From contig CAJUFF010000020.1 in NCBI GenBank assembly GCA_910585505.1, positions 1-25,915 of the forward strand: 25,915 nt of DNA, read 5' to 3'. Of this stretch, positions 5,966 to 14,030 are shown in pieces. The notes below the pieces were generated by a model, which did not search any database, was not told the origin of the DNA, and saw only the letters and a list, made by a program, of their open reading frames with translations. This DNA comes from an uncultured Ruminiclostridium sp. Its GTDB lineage: Bacteria > Bacillota > Clostridia > Oscillospirales > Ruminococcaceae. How positions within the stretch are numbered: the first letter of the stretch is position 1; every line of letters begins with the position of its first letter. The translations under genes and the position numbers were made by a program.

Positions 5966-6700
5966 TTAAAAGGTTTTTATTCCGAATTGGAATATTTTTT
6001 GATAGTATCCTGTGGTGATGTCGGTTACGGAAACGGGGCGATCCTCGTCCGTGCTCACCATCATCATTCCGCCGCCTATGTATATTCCGCCGAAATCCGC
6101 TTTTCCGCTTCCCTCGTATTCAAAAAATACCAGATAACCCGGCTTGAGCTCCTCGAATGCAACCTTTTCTCCCCATTCCGCTATTTCGTTTGTAAGTCGG
6201 GGGCAGTCTATGCCGTTTTCCTTCAGCACGTAGTACATAAGACCGGAGTTGTCAAAGCCCGTATCGGGATCGGCTCCGCCAAAATAAAACGGTTTTCCTT
6301 CCATGGCTGAAGCAAGGCGGACAATTCCTTCGCCGCTTCCGCTTACGTCCGGTTGGGGTTCCGAAACGGGGACGGTTTCGGATGTGGTTTCCTCTATAAT
6401 TGAGGTTTCGGAACGCTCCGATGTGTTTTCCCCGGTTATATCCGATGTTTCCGCAGATCCGGTTATTTCGGAAACAGTTTCGGAAGTGTTTTCCGGTGTA
6501 GTTTCCGGGGAATCGGTATTTTCGGCGGTGGTAATTTCGGGGGTGGTCTGCGCCGATTCCGAAAGATCGATGCTGATTGGGGGCATGTCGCTTTCGGGAG
6601 TACTTTCCTCATTTTCTCCTTCGGAGGAGCAGGCGGCAGAAGCAAGACATATCATAGAAGCCGCCAAAACAGACGCCAAGAATTTATTCGTTTTTTTCAT
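5966..6700 (-). CDS. Lipoprotein with degenerate NlpC/P60 domain
   Basis: A 244-residue protein: lipoprotein signal (about 1-23, Cys24 after LASAA), a long Ser/Thr/Glu/Pro-rich spacer (25-120) and an NlpC/P60-like domain (about 122-242). The domain is recognisable from YFGGADPDTGFDNSGLMYYV, CPRLTNEIAEWGEKV, LKPGYLVFFEY and GGIYIGGG. Active NlpC/P60 enzymes have Cys in FDCSG and His before VGIYIG. Here those positions are Asn151 and Phe203, so peptidoglycan hydrolysis is unlikely; a binding or regulatory role on the cell surface is more plausible (inference). The promoter has four WalR-like half-sites upstream. The radical SAM gene follows 11 bp downstream in the same transcription unit. Confidence 0.86.
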   Translation of the reverse strand: MKKTNKFLASVLAASMICLASAACSSEGENEESTPESDMPPISIDLSESAQTTPEITTAENTDSPETTPENTSETVSEITGSAETSDITGENTSERSETSIIEETTSETVPVSEPQPDVSGSGEGIVRLASAMEGKPFYFGGADPDTGFDNSGLMYYVLKENGIDCPRLTNEIAEWGEKVAFEELKPGYLVFFEYEGSGKADFGGIYIGGGMMMVSTDEDRPVSVTDITTGYYQKIFQFGIKTF

Positions 6701-6771
6701 TTTGTATCGTTCCTTCCGTTTTGCCGCTCAGGTTTTCTTTTTTGCATATTCTTGCGGCTGATTTGACTTTT

Positions 6772-6800
6772 ATAATACTCCGATTTATGGCTTAAGTCAA
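6772..6800 (-). promoter_or_regulatory. Sigma-A promoter of the NlpC/P60-like lipoprotein
   Basis: On the minus strand TTGACT (6800-6795) and TATTAT (6777-6772) are separated by exactly 17 bp, about 70 bp upstream of the start codon. The -35 box shares a base with the last half-site of the operator at 6800-6838. Confidence 0.75.
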
Positions 6801-6838
6801 TTACAAAACGGTTACAATTTGTTTACAATTCGGTTACA
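6800..6838 (-). promoter_or_regulatory. Four-half-site operator resembling a doubled WalR box
   Basis: Read on the minus strand the half-sites are TGTAAC (6838-6833), TGTAAA (6827-6822), TGTAAC (6816-6811) and TGTAAT (6805-6800). Each start is 11 bp after the previous one. The WalR (YycF) consensus is TGTWAH-N5-TGTWAH, so this is two tandem boxes ending at the -35, as expected for an OmpR-family activator. Three half-sites lie within the last codons and stop of the MFS gene. The same arrangement occurs at 20018-20056. Confidence 0.75.
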
Positions 6839-7999
6839 ATTTTTTGAAGAAGTTGCCTTGCTTAGCAGCTCCGACATTGTTCCCAATATCAAAGCGAAAA
6901 TTAGCAGATAGACGGGATAAAGGAATATACCTATATTATCCGCCAGTACCCCGAAAAATGTGGGCATAAGAGTGGTTCCCGTATAAGCGCAGGCCATTTG
7001 TATACCTATGATTGACTGTGAGTTCTCTTTTCCGAAATTGGCGGGGGTGGAATGGATTATGGACGGGTATATCGGCGCGCAGCCAACGCCCGTTACAACA
7101 AGCCCCGCCAGAGCTGAAATATCCGTTTTAAGGGGCAGAAGTATCATGGCGACTCCCGCCGCAGCGGCACATACCCCTATTCTTATGAGCCTTTTATCTC
7201 CCGCTTTTTCCGATATAAAGCCGCAGGCAAAGCGCCCGATGGTGATTCCGAAATAAAAAAGCGATGCGAACATGGCGGCGGTTTCCTCCGAGGTCCCTCT
7301 GTATTCGCTTAAATAGCTGCTTGCCCACAGCCCTGCGGTGGATTCCAACGCGCAGTAGCAGAAGAATGCCGCCATAACGTAAGGCACACCCTTTATTTTA
7401 AAAGCCCCCCTTAGTCCAACCACATTGGAGCTGTTCTCCTCGTTTTTTTCCGAGCGCTTTTTCCAGAGAGGAAAGCTTATAAACAATATTACCGTGAGTA
7501 TTATCTGTATTACGGATACCGAAAAATACCCTTTTTGCCACCCCAAGCCCGAAGTCAGGCAAAATCCCATTATATACGGGCTGACGGAAGCGCCGACTCC
7601 CCAAAAGCAGTGGAGCCAGCTCATGTGTTTTGAAGAAAAGTGCAGCGCCACATAGTTGTTGAGCGCCGCGTCCACCGCTCCCGCTCCCAGCCCGTAAGGC
7701 ACCGCGATCACGCAAAGGGCGATAAAGGAATCGGCGGCGGAAAAACCGAAAAGAGCTGCCGCCGTCATAAAAACGCTTAATGCGGTAACAAGTCCCGTCC
7801 CTAATTTTCGTGTGAGAAAATCGGAAGCAAGACTGGAAAAAATCGTGCCCAAAGCAATTATCATGGAAATTATCCCCATATAGGACAAGGGGACGCCCAG
7901 TTGGGAGTACATAACCGGCCACGCGGAGCCTAAAAGCGCATCCGGAAGCCCAAGACTTATGAAAGCCATGTAAATTATAGCAATAAGAAGAGATGCCAT
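6812..7999 (-). CDS. MFS transporter
   Basis: A 395-residue major facilitator protein with about 12 hydrophobic segments and a short charged central loop (KKRSEKNEENSS, near 176-187). FLTRKLGTG in the second loop fits the MFS loop 2-3 motif. The overall look, with GLPDALLGSAWPVM near the start, is that of the fucose-permease-like/FucP-TsgA group, but the substrate cannot be told from sequence. The start at 7999 has a weak GAGGACA site and lies 17 bp after the FlhB-tail gene, so it may belong to that transcription unit. Its last eight residues, CNRIVNKL, are encoded by the operator of the next gene, and its stop is inside a half-site. Confidence 0.88.
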   Translation of the reverse strand: MASLLIAIIYMAFISLGLPDALLGSAWPVMYSQLGVPLSYMGIISMIIALGTIFSSLASDFLTRKLGTGLVTALSVFMTAAALFGFSAADSFIALCVIAVPYGLGAGAVDAALNNYVALHFSSKHMSWLHCFWGVGASVSPYIMGFCLTSGLGWQKGYFSVSVIQIILTVILFISFPLWKKRSEKNEENSSNVVGLRGAFKIKGVPYVMAAFFCYCALESTAGLWASSYLSEYRGTSEETAAMFASLFYFGITIGRFACGFISEKAGDKRLIRIGVCAAAAGVAMILLPLKTDISALAGLVVTGVGCAPIYPSIIHSTPANFGKENSQSIIGIQMACAYTGTTLMPTFFGVLADNIGIFLYPVYLLIFALILGTMSELLSKATSSKNCNRIVNKL

Positions 8000-8016
8000 T
8001 GACGTGTTGTCCTCGC

Positions 8017-8304
8017 TTATCTCATTTTTTTAAGGTCGTTTGCGTCGTATACCACCTGTGCGTAAATCGCCGCCACAACCTTGTATAATTCCGGGGGTAC
8101 ATGTTCTCCCGCGCCTAACATTACAAGCAGGGCGGCAGCGCTGTCGTCCCGATAAATCGGAACTCCGTTTTCATCGGCTATGTTTAATATTTTTTTTGCC
8201 AGCTCGCCCATTCCCGAAGCCACCACTATGGGGGCGTAGTTAAGGTCGGGATTGTATTTCAGGGCTACGGCCGCGGATTTACCGAAGGTTTTATGTTTTG
8301 ACAT
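8017..8304 (-). CDS. FlhB C-terminal domain-like protein (YlqH family)
   Basis: A 95-residue protein homologous to the cytoplasmic tail of the flagellar export switch FlhB. AAVALKYNPDLNYAPIVVAS, LAKKILNIADENGVPI and HVPPELYKVVAAIYAQVV follow the FlhB tail in order. There is no membrane part, and the self-cleaving NPTH motif, which in FlhB comes just before AVALKY, is absent (FGKSA instead). In Bacillus a similar pair, ylqG-ylqH, joins a FliK-like gene with this type of protein; here too the FliK-like gene lies immediately upstream. A role in substrate switching of flagellar export is plausible but unproven. AACAGGAGA precedes the ATG. Confidence 0.87.
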   Translation of the reverse strand: MSKHKTFGKSAAVALKYNPDLNYAPIVVASGMGELAKKILNIADENGVPIYRDDSAAALLVMLGAGEHVPPELYKVVAAIYAQVVYDANDLKKMR

Positions 8305-8327
8305 AGTTAATCTCCTGTTATATTGTT

Positions 8328-8373
8328 ATACCAATCTTTAATTAAGTTGTAGATTTGATCGAAGATTTGTGTC
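8328..8373. repeat. Family C palindromic repeat between fliK-like and ylqH-like genes
   Basis: ATACCAATCTTTAATTAAG at the left and GATCGAAGATTTGTGTC at the right form a decayed version of the dyad seen at 3926, 4009 and 21016. It fills most of the 67-bp gap between two genes that are probably co-transcribed and touches the stop codon of the upstream gene. Confidence 0.6.
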
Positions 8374-10870
8374 AAGCTTTTACATCAAAGCTTTTTCTGT
8401 TTTCGTTTATTCTCGGAAACGTTTCCGCAAGAGTATGGGGCTTAAACAATATTCCGGTTTTGAAGTTCTGCACGCTGTATCCCACTCCCGCCGCTATCTT
8501 GGTTATCTTGTCGGTAAGATTTGAAACGCGATAACGGTAGCTTTTGGGGTACAGTACGGAAAGATTTAACTCCTTTCCGCTGCTGTAAACGTCTACCTCA
8601 AATCTTCCCACCGCTTCCACGTCAAAGGTCAGGAACAGGTGATACTTCTTTTCGCCGTTTTCGCTTTTTCCCGAAGAGGTATTGTCGTTGTCCACCCAAA
8701 GCTCACCGAAGGCGCGGGTGTTATCAACCTGAAGGGGAATGATGTAGTGGGCAAGCGGGGTAAAGACCCCAGGAGCGTTCAGCATACTCTGAAGCAGATT
8801 TGAAGCGTTGAAGTTGTCTATCCCTCTTATTGCGGGGTGGTTTACATTGCGGTCAATAAAGGCGGTAAGCGCCTTCATGGTTTCTGATTCGTAGCCCGAC
8901 TGTTTTTGCGCCAACATTTCCTGCTTCTGCGCCATTCCTCCAACAATATGCTCAAATGCATCGCACAGCGTCTGCCGTTCCGGTATGTCGGGCGTGTTTT
9001 CAAGGACGCGGTTAAGGAAATCCACCAGATCGGACAGATTATCCGTGCCGTTTACCACGGTTTTCATCACTTCCGATGCGTCCGGATTGTCTCTCGGTAT
9101 CAGAAGCGCCAGAAGCCGGTCGATGGCGTCTTTTCCGCTTATCGCATTGCTTTGATAATTGTTTAGAATATACTCTATTCGGCTGTCGCTCAGAGCGATG
9201 GAGCTTTTATAGGCTTCGTTCCTCGCTTCCGTGTCCGCTTCTGCGGATTCTCCGTTGACTATTGAGGAAAGTACCTTTTCAGCGGATTCCGCTCCTCCCG
9301 ACAGTTTTGAAAGATACACCAGTATAGCCGCCTTTTCCGCCGAAACGTCGGTGTTCTGCTCCTGAGAATAGGACTTTACTACGTCTTCCATCACCGTTTC
9401 AAGTGCGTCGTACAAGGTCTGCCGCTCCGGCATATCGGGCATTGCCCTTAAAACATCGTTGAGAAAGCTTACAAGACGGTCGGTGTTTAAAGTGTTTTCC
9501 ACTATGTTTCTTATGGATTCGGCGGCAAAGGAGTCGTTTTGCGGAACGATAAGGGAAAGAAGCTGAATCAGCGCGTCCTTGGCAGCTATGCTTTCGCTTC
9601 GGTAATTGTTCAGAAGGTAGTTTATCCTTGTGTCCGAAATGGGTACCGAATTACGGAAATTCTCCGCTCTTTGATCTTCGGACAGAACGGATGTTTCGTT
9701 TTCACGGTAACTTGCCGACGGGTTGGTTTTTTCCGTTTCGGCAAGAGGTTCGGCGGTTCCGTTTTCGGAAACATTTTCCTGTGTTTTTTCGTTTTGTGCA
9801 TTTGTACCTTGAAATGCAGCTAAATTTTGTGCAATATTGCCATTGCTTTGTGCGGAAGCGGTTGTTTCGCCTTCTGCAAGCGCATTTATATAGGCTAAAA
9901 TAGAAGCTTTTTCGGCGGAAACATCAAAATTTTCATTAGATACTTGATTTTCTGGCGTATTTGTAGTATTATTATTATATGAATTTGTGAGCAGCTTGGA
10001 CACAAAGGATGCAAAAGCCTTGCTGAGCGCTTCGCGGGTCGATGCCGATGGTATCTGAGACATGAGCTGGGAGAAAGCTTCCTTCATCATGTATTCGTTG
10101 GTATTGTATCGGGAAAGGTTGTGAGTGACCAAGGGCACCAAGGTTTCGGTGCGTGAATCGCTTTGAAGACTGCCCGATATGGTGCGCATAAGCGCTGCGG
10201 TTTCATTTTTAAGGCTTTCAAAATTTTCCGTTGGATCGCCGCTCATCCATTTCTGATAAAGAGCGGTAAGATTCTTTGAGAGTGTAGTGTTTTTGCCGAA
10301 GTATTCCGCCAGGAATCCGATGTTTGATCTGACCGCTTCGATTATTTCGTTTTTGCTCATGGCGTAATTAAGCGTTTTCAGCAGGTTTGCCACAAGTTCT
10401 TTGGTGTCTTCCCCCGACTCGCCGCACACCGTTCGCAGTATATCGAAAAGCTCGTTGCCCGAAAAAACGGTGTTGTCCTTTTCCTGAGTCAATATTTCGT
10501 TAAGAAGCTTATCGGGATTTATGTAAATGGCTTTGGTGAGATCGTCGATTTCGCCTACAAGCTCGGTGTAGCCGTTAAGCTTGGCGTTTTCCAGAAGATC
10601 TCCGGAGAAGACGTCGTGAAGCGTTTCCACCGCCATGGAAGGATCTTTCGCGGCGGGTGCTCCTATTGAAGGCGAGGTATCGCCGGATACTCCGTGGTTT
10701 TCTGTGCCCCCCGCTTCGCCTTTTTGAGTAACTCCACCGGGGCGCTGGACGGCGTTAACTCCGTTTATGGAAAAGGCTTCGGCATTTTGAGGCGAACCGG
10801 TGTTGCTGCCGGTTGAGGTTAGGGTTTTGCCTCCGCTGAGAGGTCCTGATATCTGAGGGATCTGTGGCAT
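8372..10870 (-). CDS. FliK/YlqG-like flagellar hook-length control-type protein
   Basis: An 832-residue protein without a signal peptide, rich in Asn, Ser and Glu. The last ~130 residues resemble the folded FliK C-terminal domain: FTPLAHYIIPLQ, a strand-rich part with FLTFDVEAVGRFEVDVYSSG and a closing helix (LTDKITKIAAGVGYSVQNF). The middle has a repeat of about 150 residues: one unit starts near 413 (RINYLLNNYRSES), the next near 563 (RIEYILNNYQSN), each with MPERQTL/IPERQTL later, and DVSAEKA occurs before each unit. A fainter third unit lies near 230-300. I start at 10870, where GGAAAGGAATT gives a proper ribosome site, not at the in-frame ATG nine codons upstream. It is unusually long for the family. 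The FlhB-tail gene follows. Confidence 0.8.
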   Translation of the reverse strand: MPQIPQISGPLSGGKTLTSTGSNTGSPQNAEAFSINGVNAVQRPGGVTQKGEAGGTENHGVSGDTSPSIGAPAAKDPSMAVETLHDVFSGDLLENAKLNGYTELVGEIDDLTKAIYINPDKLLNEILTQEKDNTVFSGNELFDILRTVCGESGEDTKELVANLLKTLNYAMSKNEIIEAVRSNIGFLAEYFGKNTTLSKNLTALYQKWMSGDPTENFESLKNETAALMRTISGSLQSDSRTETLVPLVTHNLSRYNTNEYMMKEAFSQLMSQIPSASTREALSKAFASFVSKLLTNSYNNNTTNTPENQVSNENFDVSAEKASILAYINALAEGETTASAQSNGNIAQNLAAFQGTNAQNEKTQENVSENGTAEPLAETEKTNPSASYRENETSVLSEDQRAENFRNSVPISDTRINYLLNNYRSESIAAKDALIQLLSLIVPQNDSFAAESIRNIVENTLNTDRLVSFLNDVLRAMPDMPERQTLYDALETVMEDVVKSYSQEQNTDVSAEKAAILVYLSKLSGGAESAEKVLSSIVNGESAEADTEARNEAYKSSIALSDSRIEYILNNYQSNAISGKDAIDRLLALLIPRDNPDASEVMKTVVNGTDNLSDLVDFLNRVLENTPDIPERQTLCDAFEHIVGGMAQKQEMLAQKQSGYESETMKALTAFIDRNVNHPAIRGIDNFNASNLLQSMLNAPGVFTPLAHYIIPLQVDNTRAFGELWVDNDNTSSGKSENGEKKYHLFLTFDVEAVGRFEVDVYSSGKELNLSVLYPKSYRYRVSNLTDKITKIAAGVGYSVQNFKTGILFKPHTLAETFPRINENRKSFDVKA

Positions 10871-11036
10871 GGTAATTCCTTTCCGGCGTAATGTCAATGC
10901 CGATCGGGCTTCCGACTGAGCGTCCTGCTCAATGCGACGGGATTTGACATAAGGAAGCGTCCGTCCGTGTTCGGTATCGAAAAGCCAGCTTTATTTGAGC
11001 CGTCCGTTTTTCGGAAACGGCGCAATGGCGTAAGAA

Positions 11037-11061
11037 ATAAAATGTTCTTAAAACATTTTAT
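11037..11061. promoter_or_regulatory. Perfect dyad between the fliK-like gene and cheA
   Basis: ATAAAATGTT (11037-11046) and its exact inverse (11052-11061) flank 5 bases. It lies near the middle of the 370-bp divergent region 10871-11240, so it could be an operator for both directions or a transcript hairpin. A smaller hairpin, CCGTTT/AAACGG, lies just before it, and TTCCGATAAA at 11147-11156 resembles a sigma-D -10 without a good -35. No gene is visible in this region. Confidence 0.5.
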
Positions 11062-11240
11062 CATATATCAGCAAAAAATTCAATAAATCAGCGTAAATTT
11101 ATTGTCAGCAAATTTTTCTTTGGAGTGCTTTCTTTTTTGAAAGGCTTTCCGATAAATACCTTATTTAGAGGATTTAACGGATTTTCTTTGCGGAGAATAC
11201 TGCGCTTCAAGCTAAAATTATGAAAGGATAGGTCAGAAAA

Positions 11241-13379
11241 ATGGCAAAGGTTGAAGCCGGAATGGAAGGCATGGTGGATATGTATCTCTTTGAGACCACC
11301 ACACTTATCGATCAGCTTGACGAAATTCTTTTGCGTACTGAGCAGGCGAATGAGTTCACAGATGACGATATTAACGAGGTCTTTAGGATCATGCACACCG
11401 TCAAAGGCTCATCGGCAATGATGGGTTTTGAGAACCTGCAAAAATTAGCGCATAAAGGAGAGGATATGTTTTTCATCATTAGAGAAGATCCCTCTAAGAT
11501 GAAGGATATAGGTTTTGTTTATGACCTTGTATTCCAGATGTCCGACCTGTTTAAGGCTGAGATCGAAGAGATTCGCAGCAATCCCGATTATGAGGGAACC
11601 GATTTCTCCGAGATGATTGCGAAGCTTGAAAACGGCGCGAAAATGCTTCAGGGAGAGCTTGAAGAGGCCGAGGCGGCCGAAGCTGGAGAACATCCCGCAG
11701 CGGCAAAATCAGGAGGTGTCGAAGCCGCAAACGAAAATCAGTCTGTTATCAGAGTTTATTTTGATCAGGACTGCAAGATGGAAAACCTGCGCGCGTTTTT
11801 GCTTCTCAACAGATTAAAGGAATCCTTTGACGTTATCGACTGGTTCCCTAAGGATGTGGAAAACAATTCGGAAAGCAGCGCGACAATACAGGAGGACGGT
11901 TTCCTTGTTACACTTAATAAGGCGGACGTAGATGAAGCGCTGAAGGTAGTGGAGCAATCGTTAAACGTTGATACATACGAAATCGTAACAGACGAAAAGG
12001 AGGAATCGGAATCCGCCGCACAGCAGAAAGCGGCTCCCGCAGCGGAACAATCCGCGCAATCCGCTCCCAAGGAGGAAAAAACAGCGCAGGCAAAACCTGC
12101 CGCCGAGGCGAAGAAGGAGGCGGCTCCCGCAAAGAAGGAAGCTCCCGCTCCCGCCAAAAAGCCCGAAAGAGCACCTGTTCAGCAGGCCAGCTCCAACAGC
12201 GGCAAGCAGAGCCTTATCAGTGTAAATCTTCAGAAGCTGGATCAGCTTCATGATATAGTCGGCGAAATCATTACCACCGAATCAATGGTAATCTCCAACC
12301 CCGAACTTGACGGGCTAAAATTGGAAAGCTTCCAGAAAGCGGCAAGAGAGCTGAGAAAGCTTACCGACGAGTTGCAGGATTCCGTAATGTCCATCCGAAT
12401 GGTGCCCCTCATAGGTCCTTTCCAGAAGATGCACAGAATAGTCCGCGATATGAAGCAGAAATTAGGAAAGAATGTTGAACTTGTCATAGAGGGCGAGGAT
12501 ACCGAAGTTGATAAGTCTATTGTCGACAATCTCAACGATCCGCTTATGCACCTTGTCCGCAACTGTATGGATCACGGCATTGAGGAGGACGTCAGCGAAC
12601 GTATTGAACACGGTAAGCCCGAAAAGGGAACCATTAGACTCAGCGCTACCAGCAGCGCGGGAGAGGTAATTATTACCGTTGCAGACGATGGCGGCGGAAT
12701 AGATACCGACAGGGTTCTCCAGAAGGCGGAGGAAGCGGGACTTCTTACAAAGCCCGCCTCGGAGTACAGCGAGCGCGAGATCAATAATATGATAATGCTT
12801 CCCGGCTTCTCCACCAATACCGAAGTTACCGAGTACAGCGGCAGAGGCGTGGGGATGGACGTTGTAAAGAAGAATATCGAAAAATCTGGCGGCAGCATAT
12901 TTGTTGAAAGCAAGCGGCATGAGGGCAGTTCGTTCATTATTAAGATTCCTCTCACCTTAGCCATTATCGCTGGTATGGAGGTAAGAGTCGGCGACGTTAT
13001 CTTTACGGTGCCCACTTCCGCCATTAAACAGAGCTTCAAGATCACAAACAATCAGATCATTTACGATACGCAGGGCAATGAGATGATAATGCTGAGAGGC
13101 GAGTGCTACCCCATTCTTAAGCTTTATCAGAAGTATAATCTGGAAACGGAAACCACCGATTTTGAACAGGGAATACTTATTCTGGTAGAGGCGGACGGAA
13201 AGAAGGTCTGCCTGTTTGCCGACAAGCTTATCGGCGAGCAGCAGGTGGTTGTAAAGCCCTTCCCATCCTACCTCTCACGCTATAATCTTAAGGCCGAGGG
13301 CTTGTCGGGCTGTTCCATAATGGGCGACGGCAGTATTTCACTTATTATTGACGTCAACAACGTTATAGATAAGCAGTAA
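11241..13379 (+). CDS. cheA: Chemotaxis histidine kinase CheA
   Basis: A 712-residue kinase with the full CheA order. P1 (about 1-110) has the phospho-accepting H52 in HTVKGSSAM. P2, a response-regulator-binding domain, is near 165-250, followed by an Ala/Pro/Lys-rich linker (about 255-320). P3, the dimer helices, is near 325-385. The P4 ATPase has HLVRNCMDHGIE (about 436), DDGGGID (about 482) and GRGVGMDVVKKN (about 534). P5, a CheW-like domain, ends the protein. It autophosphorylates in response to chemoreceptors and passes phosphate to CheY and CheB. AAAGGATAGG precedes the ATG. It is the first gene of cheA-cheW-cheR-cheB; CheY is not in this window. Confidence 0.97.
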   Translation: MAKVEAGMEGMVDMYLFETTTLIDQLDEILLRTEQANEFTDDDINEVFRIMHTVKGSSAMMGFENLQKLAHKGEDMFFIIREDPSKMKDIGFVYDLVFQMSDLFKAEIEEIRSNPDYEGTDFSEMIAKLENGAKMLQGELEEAEAAEAGEHPAAAKSGGVEAANENQSVIRVYFDQDCKMENLRAFLLLNRLKESFDVIDWFPKDVENNSESSATIQEDGFLVTLNKADVDEALKVVEQSLNVDTYEIVTDEKEESESAAQQKAAPAAEQSAQSAPKEEKTAQAKPAAEAKKEAAPAKKEAPAPAKKPERAPVQQASSNSGKQSLISVNLQKLDQLHDIVGEIITTESMVISNPELDGLKLESFQKAARELRKLTDELQDSVMSIRMVPLIGPFQKMHRIVRDMKQKLGKNVELVIEGEDTEVDKSIVDNLNDPLMHLVRNCMDHGIEEDVSERIEHGKPEKGTIRLSATSSAGEVIITVADDGGGIDTDRVLQKAEEAGLLTKPASEYSEREINNMIMLPGFSTNTEVTEYSGRGVGMDVVKKNIEKSGGSIFVESKRHEGSSFIIKIPLTLAIIAGMEVRVGDVIFTVPTSAIKQSFKITNNQIIYDTQGNEMIMLRGECYPILKLYQKYNLETETTDFEQGILILVEADGKKVCLFADKLIGEQQVVVKPFPSYLSRYNLKAEGLSGCSIMGDGSISLIIDVNNVIDKQ

Positions 13380-13388
13380 GCCGGAGGC

Positions 13389-13404
13389 TTGCCCACTTGG
13401 GCAA
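13389..13404 (+). other. Hairpin between cheA and cheW
   Basis: TTGCCC and GGGCAA flank ACTT, 10 bp after the cheA stop. There is no T-run, so it is more likely a processing or stability hairpin than a terminator. Confidence 0.45.
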
Positions 13405-13445
13405 ACAAGCACGACTCGAAAAATGAAAGGAATGGTTTCGGCATT

Positions 13446-13979
13446 ATGGCAGATATAAATAAAGTCAGTGAACAGCAGAATGAGCTGAATGAAAAAATAA
13501 GCAAAGCTGCGAAAAGCAGCGGGACGGAGATCGCCAAAGCGCTCACCTTCATTATCGACGACAGGATATACGGCGTGGATATCTCCTATGTCAATGAGAT
13601 AGTGGGAGTTCCTCATATTACCGTTATCCCCGGAATCCCCCATTACATCAAAGGCGTTATCAATGTCCGCAGTAAGGTAATACCCATAATTGACGTCCGC
13701 TCACGTTTCGACCTGCCCGAAAAGGAGCATGACGACAAGACAAGCACCATCATAATTACTTATTTGGACATTCAGGTGGGAATAATAGTCGATCAGGTTC
13801 AGGAGGTACTTTCCGTAAAGGCGGAAAACAAGGCGGATATACCTGCTCTTGAAAGAGTAAACAACAATAAGTTTATAGAGTACATTCTTGAGACAAACGA
13901 CTCTATAAAGATGATTCTTGACGTTAAAAAGCTTATTTTCGACGATGATTTCGACATTGAAGCGGTAGCGGCGGAATAA
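13446..13979 (+). CDS. cheW: Chemotaxis coupling protein CheW
   Basis: A 177-residue CheW-domain protein that links chemoreceptors to CheA. Typical stretches are ALTFIIDDRIYGVDISYVNE, IPGIPHYIKGVINVRSKVIP and GIIVDQVQEVLSV. The first ~30 residues are a polar lead-in absent from minimal CheW proteins. I start at 13446, after AAAGGAATGG; the same frame is open upstream to 13389 but without a ribosome site. It lies 66 bp after cheA and is followed by a strong hairpin and an unusually long gap before cheR. Confidence 0.94.
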   Translation: MADINKVSEQQNELNEKISKAAKSSGTEIAKALTFIIDDRIYGVDISYVNEIVGVPHITVIPGIPHYIKGVINVRSKVIPIIDVRSRFDLPEKEHDDKTSTIIITYLDIQVGIIVDQVQEVLSVKAENKADIPALERVNNNKFIEYILETNDSIKMILDVKKLIFDDDFDIEAVAAE

Positions 13980-13994
13980 TAACTAAAAAACGCG

Positions 13995-14030
13995 ACCGAA
14001 AGCGCAGAGGCAAGCTTCTGCGCTTGCGGT
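13995..14030 (+). other. Strong stem-loop after cheW
   Basis: AAGCGCAGA (14000-14008) pairs with TCTGCGCTT (14017-14025); after one mismatch, ACCG and CGGT extend the stem. It lies 15 bp after the cheW stop. No T-run follows, so partial termination or protection of the upstream mRNA end is likelier than a full terminator. The remaining bases up to cheR at 14294 hold a second hairpin (GAAAGCC/GGCTTTC at 14103-14123) and no gene that I can see. Confidence 0.6.

Noticed and set aside
11127..11156. Sigma-D (FliA) promoter before cheA
   Set aside because: TTCCGATAAA fits the -10, but there is no TAAA-like -35 at the right distance.
11765..12251. Long antisense frames rich in Ala/Gly/Ser or Arg/Leu within cheA
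   Set aside because: They mirror the Ala/Pro/Lys-rich linker of CheA and are low-complexity shadows.
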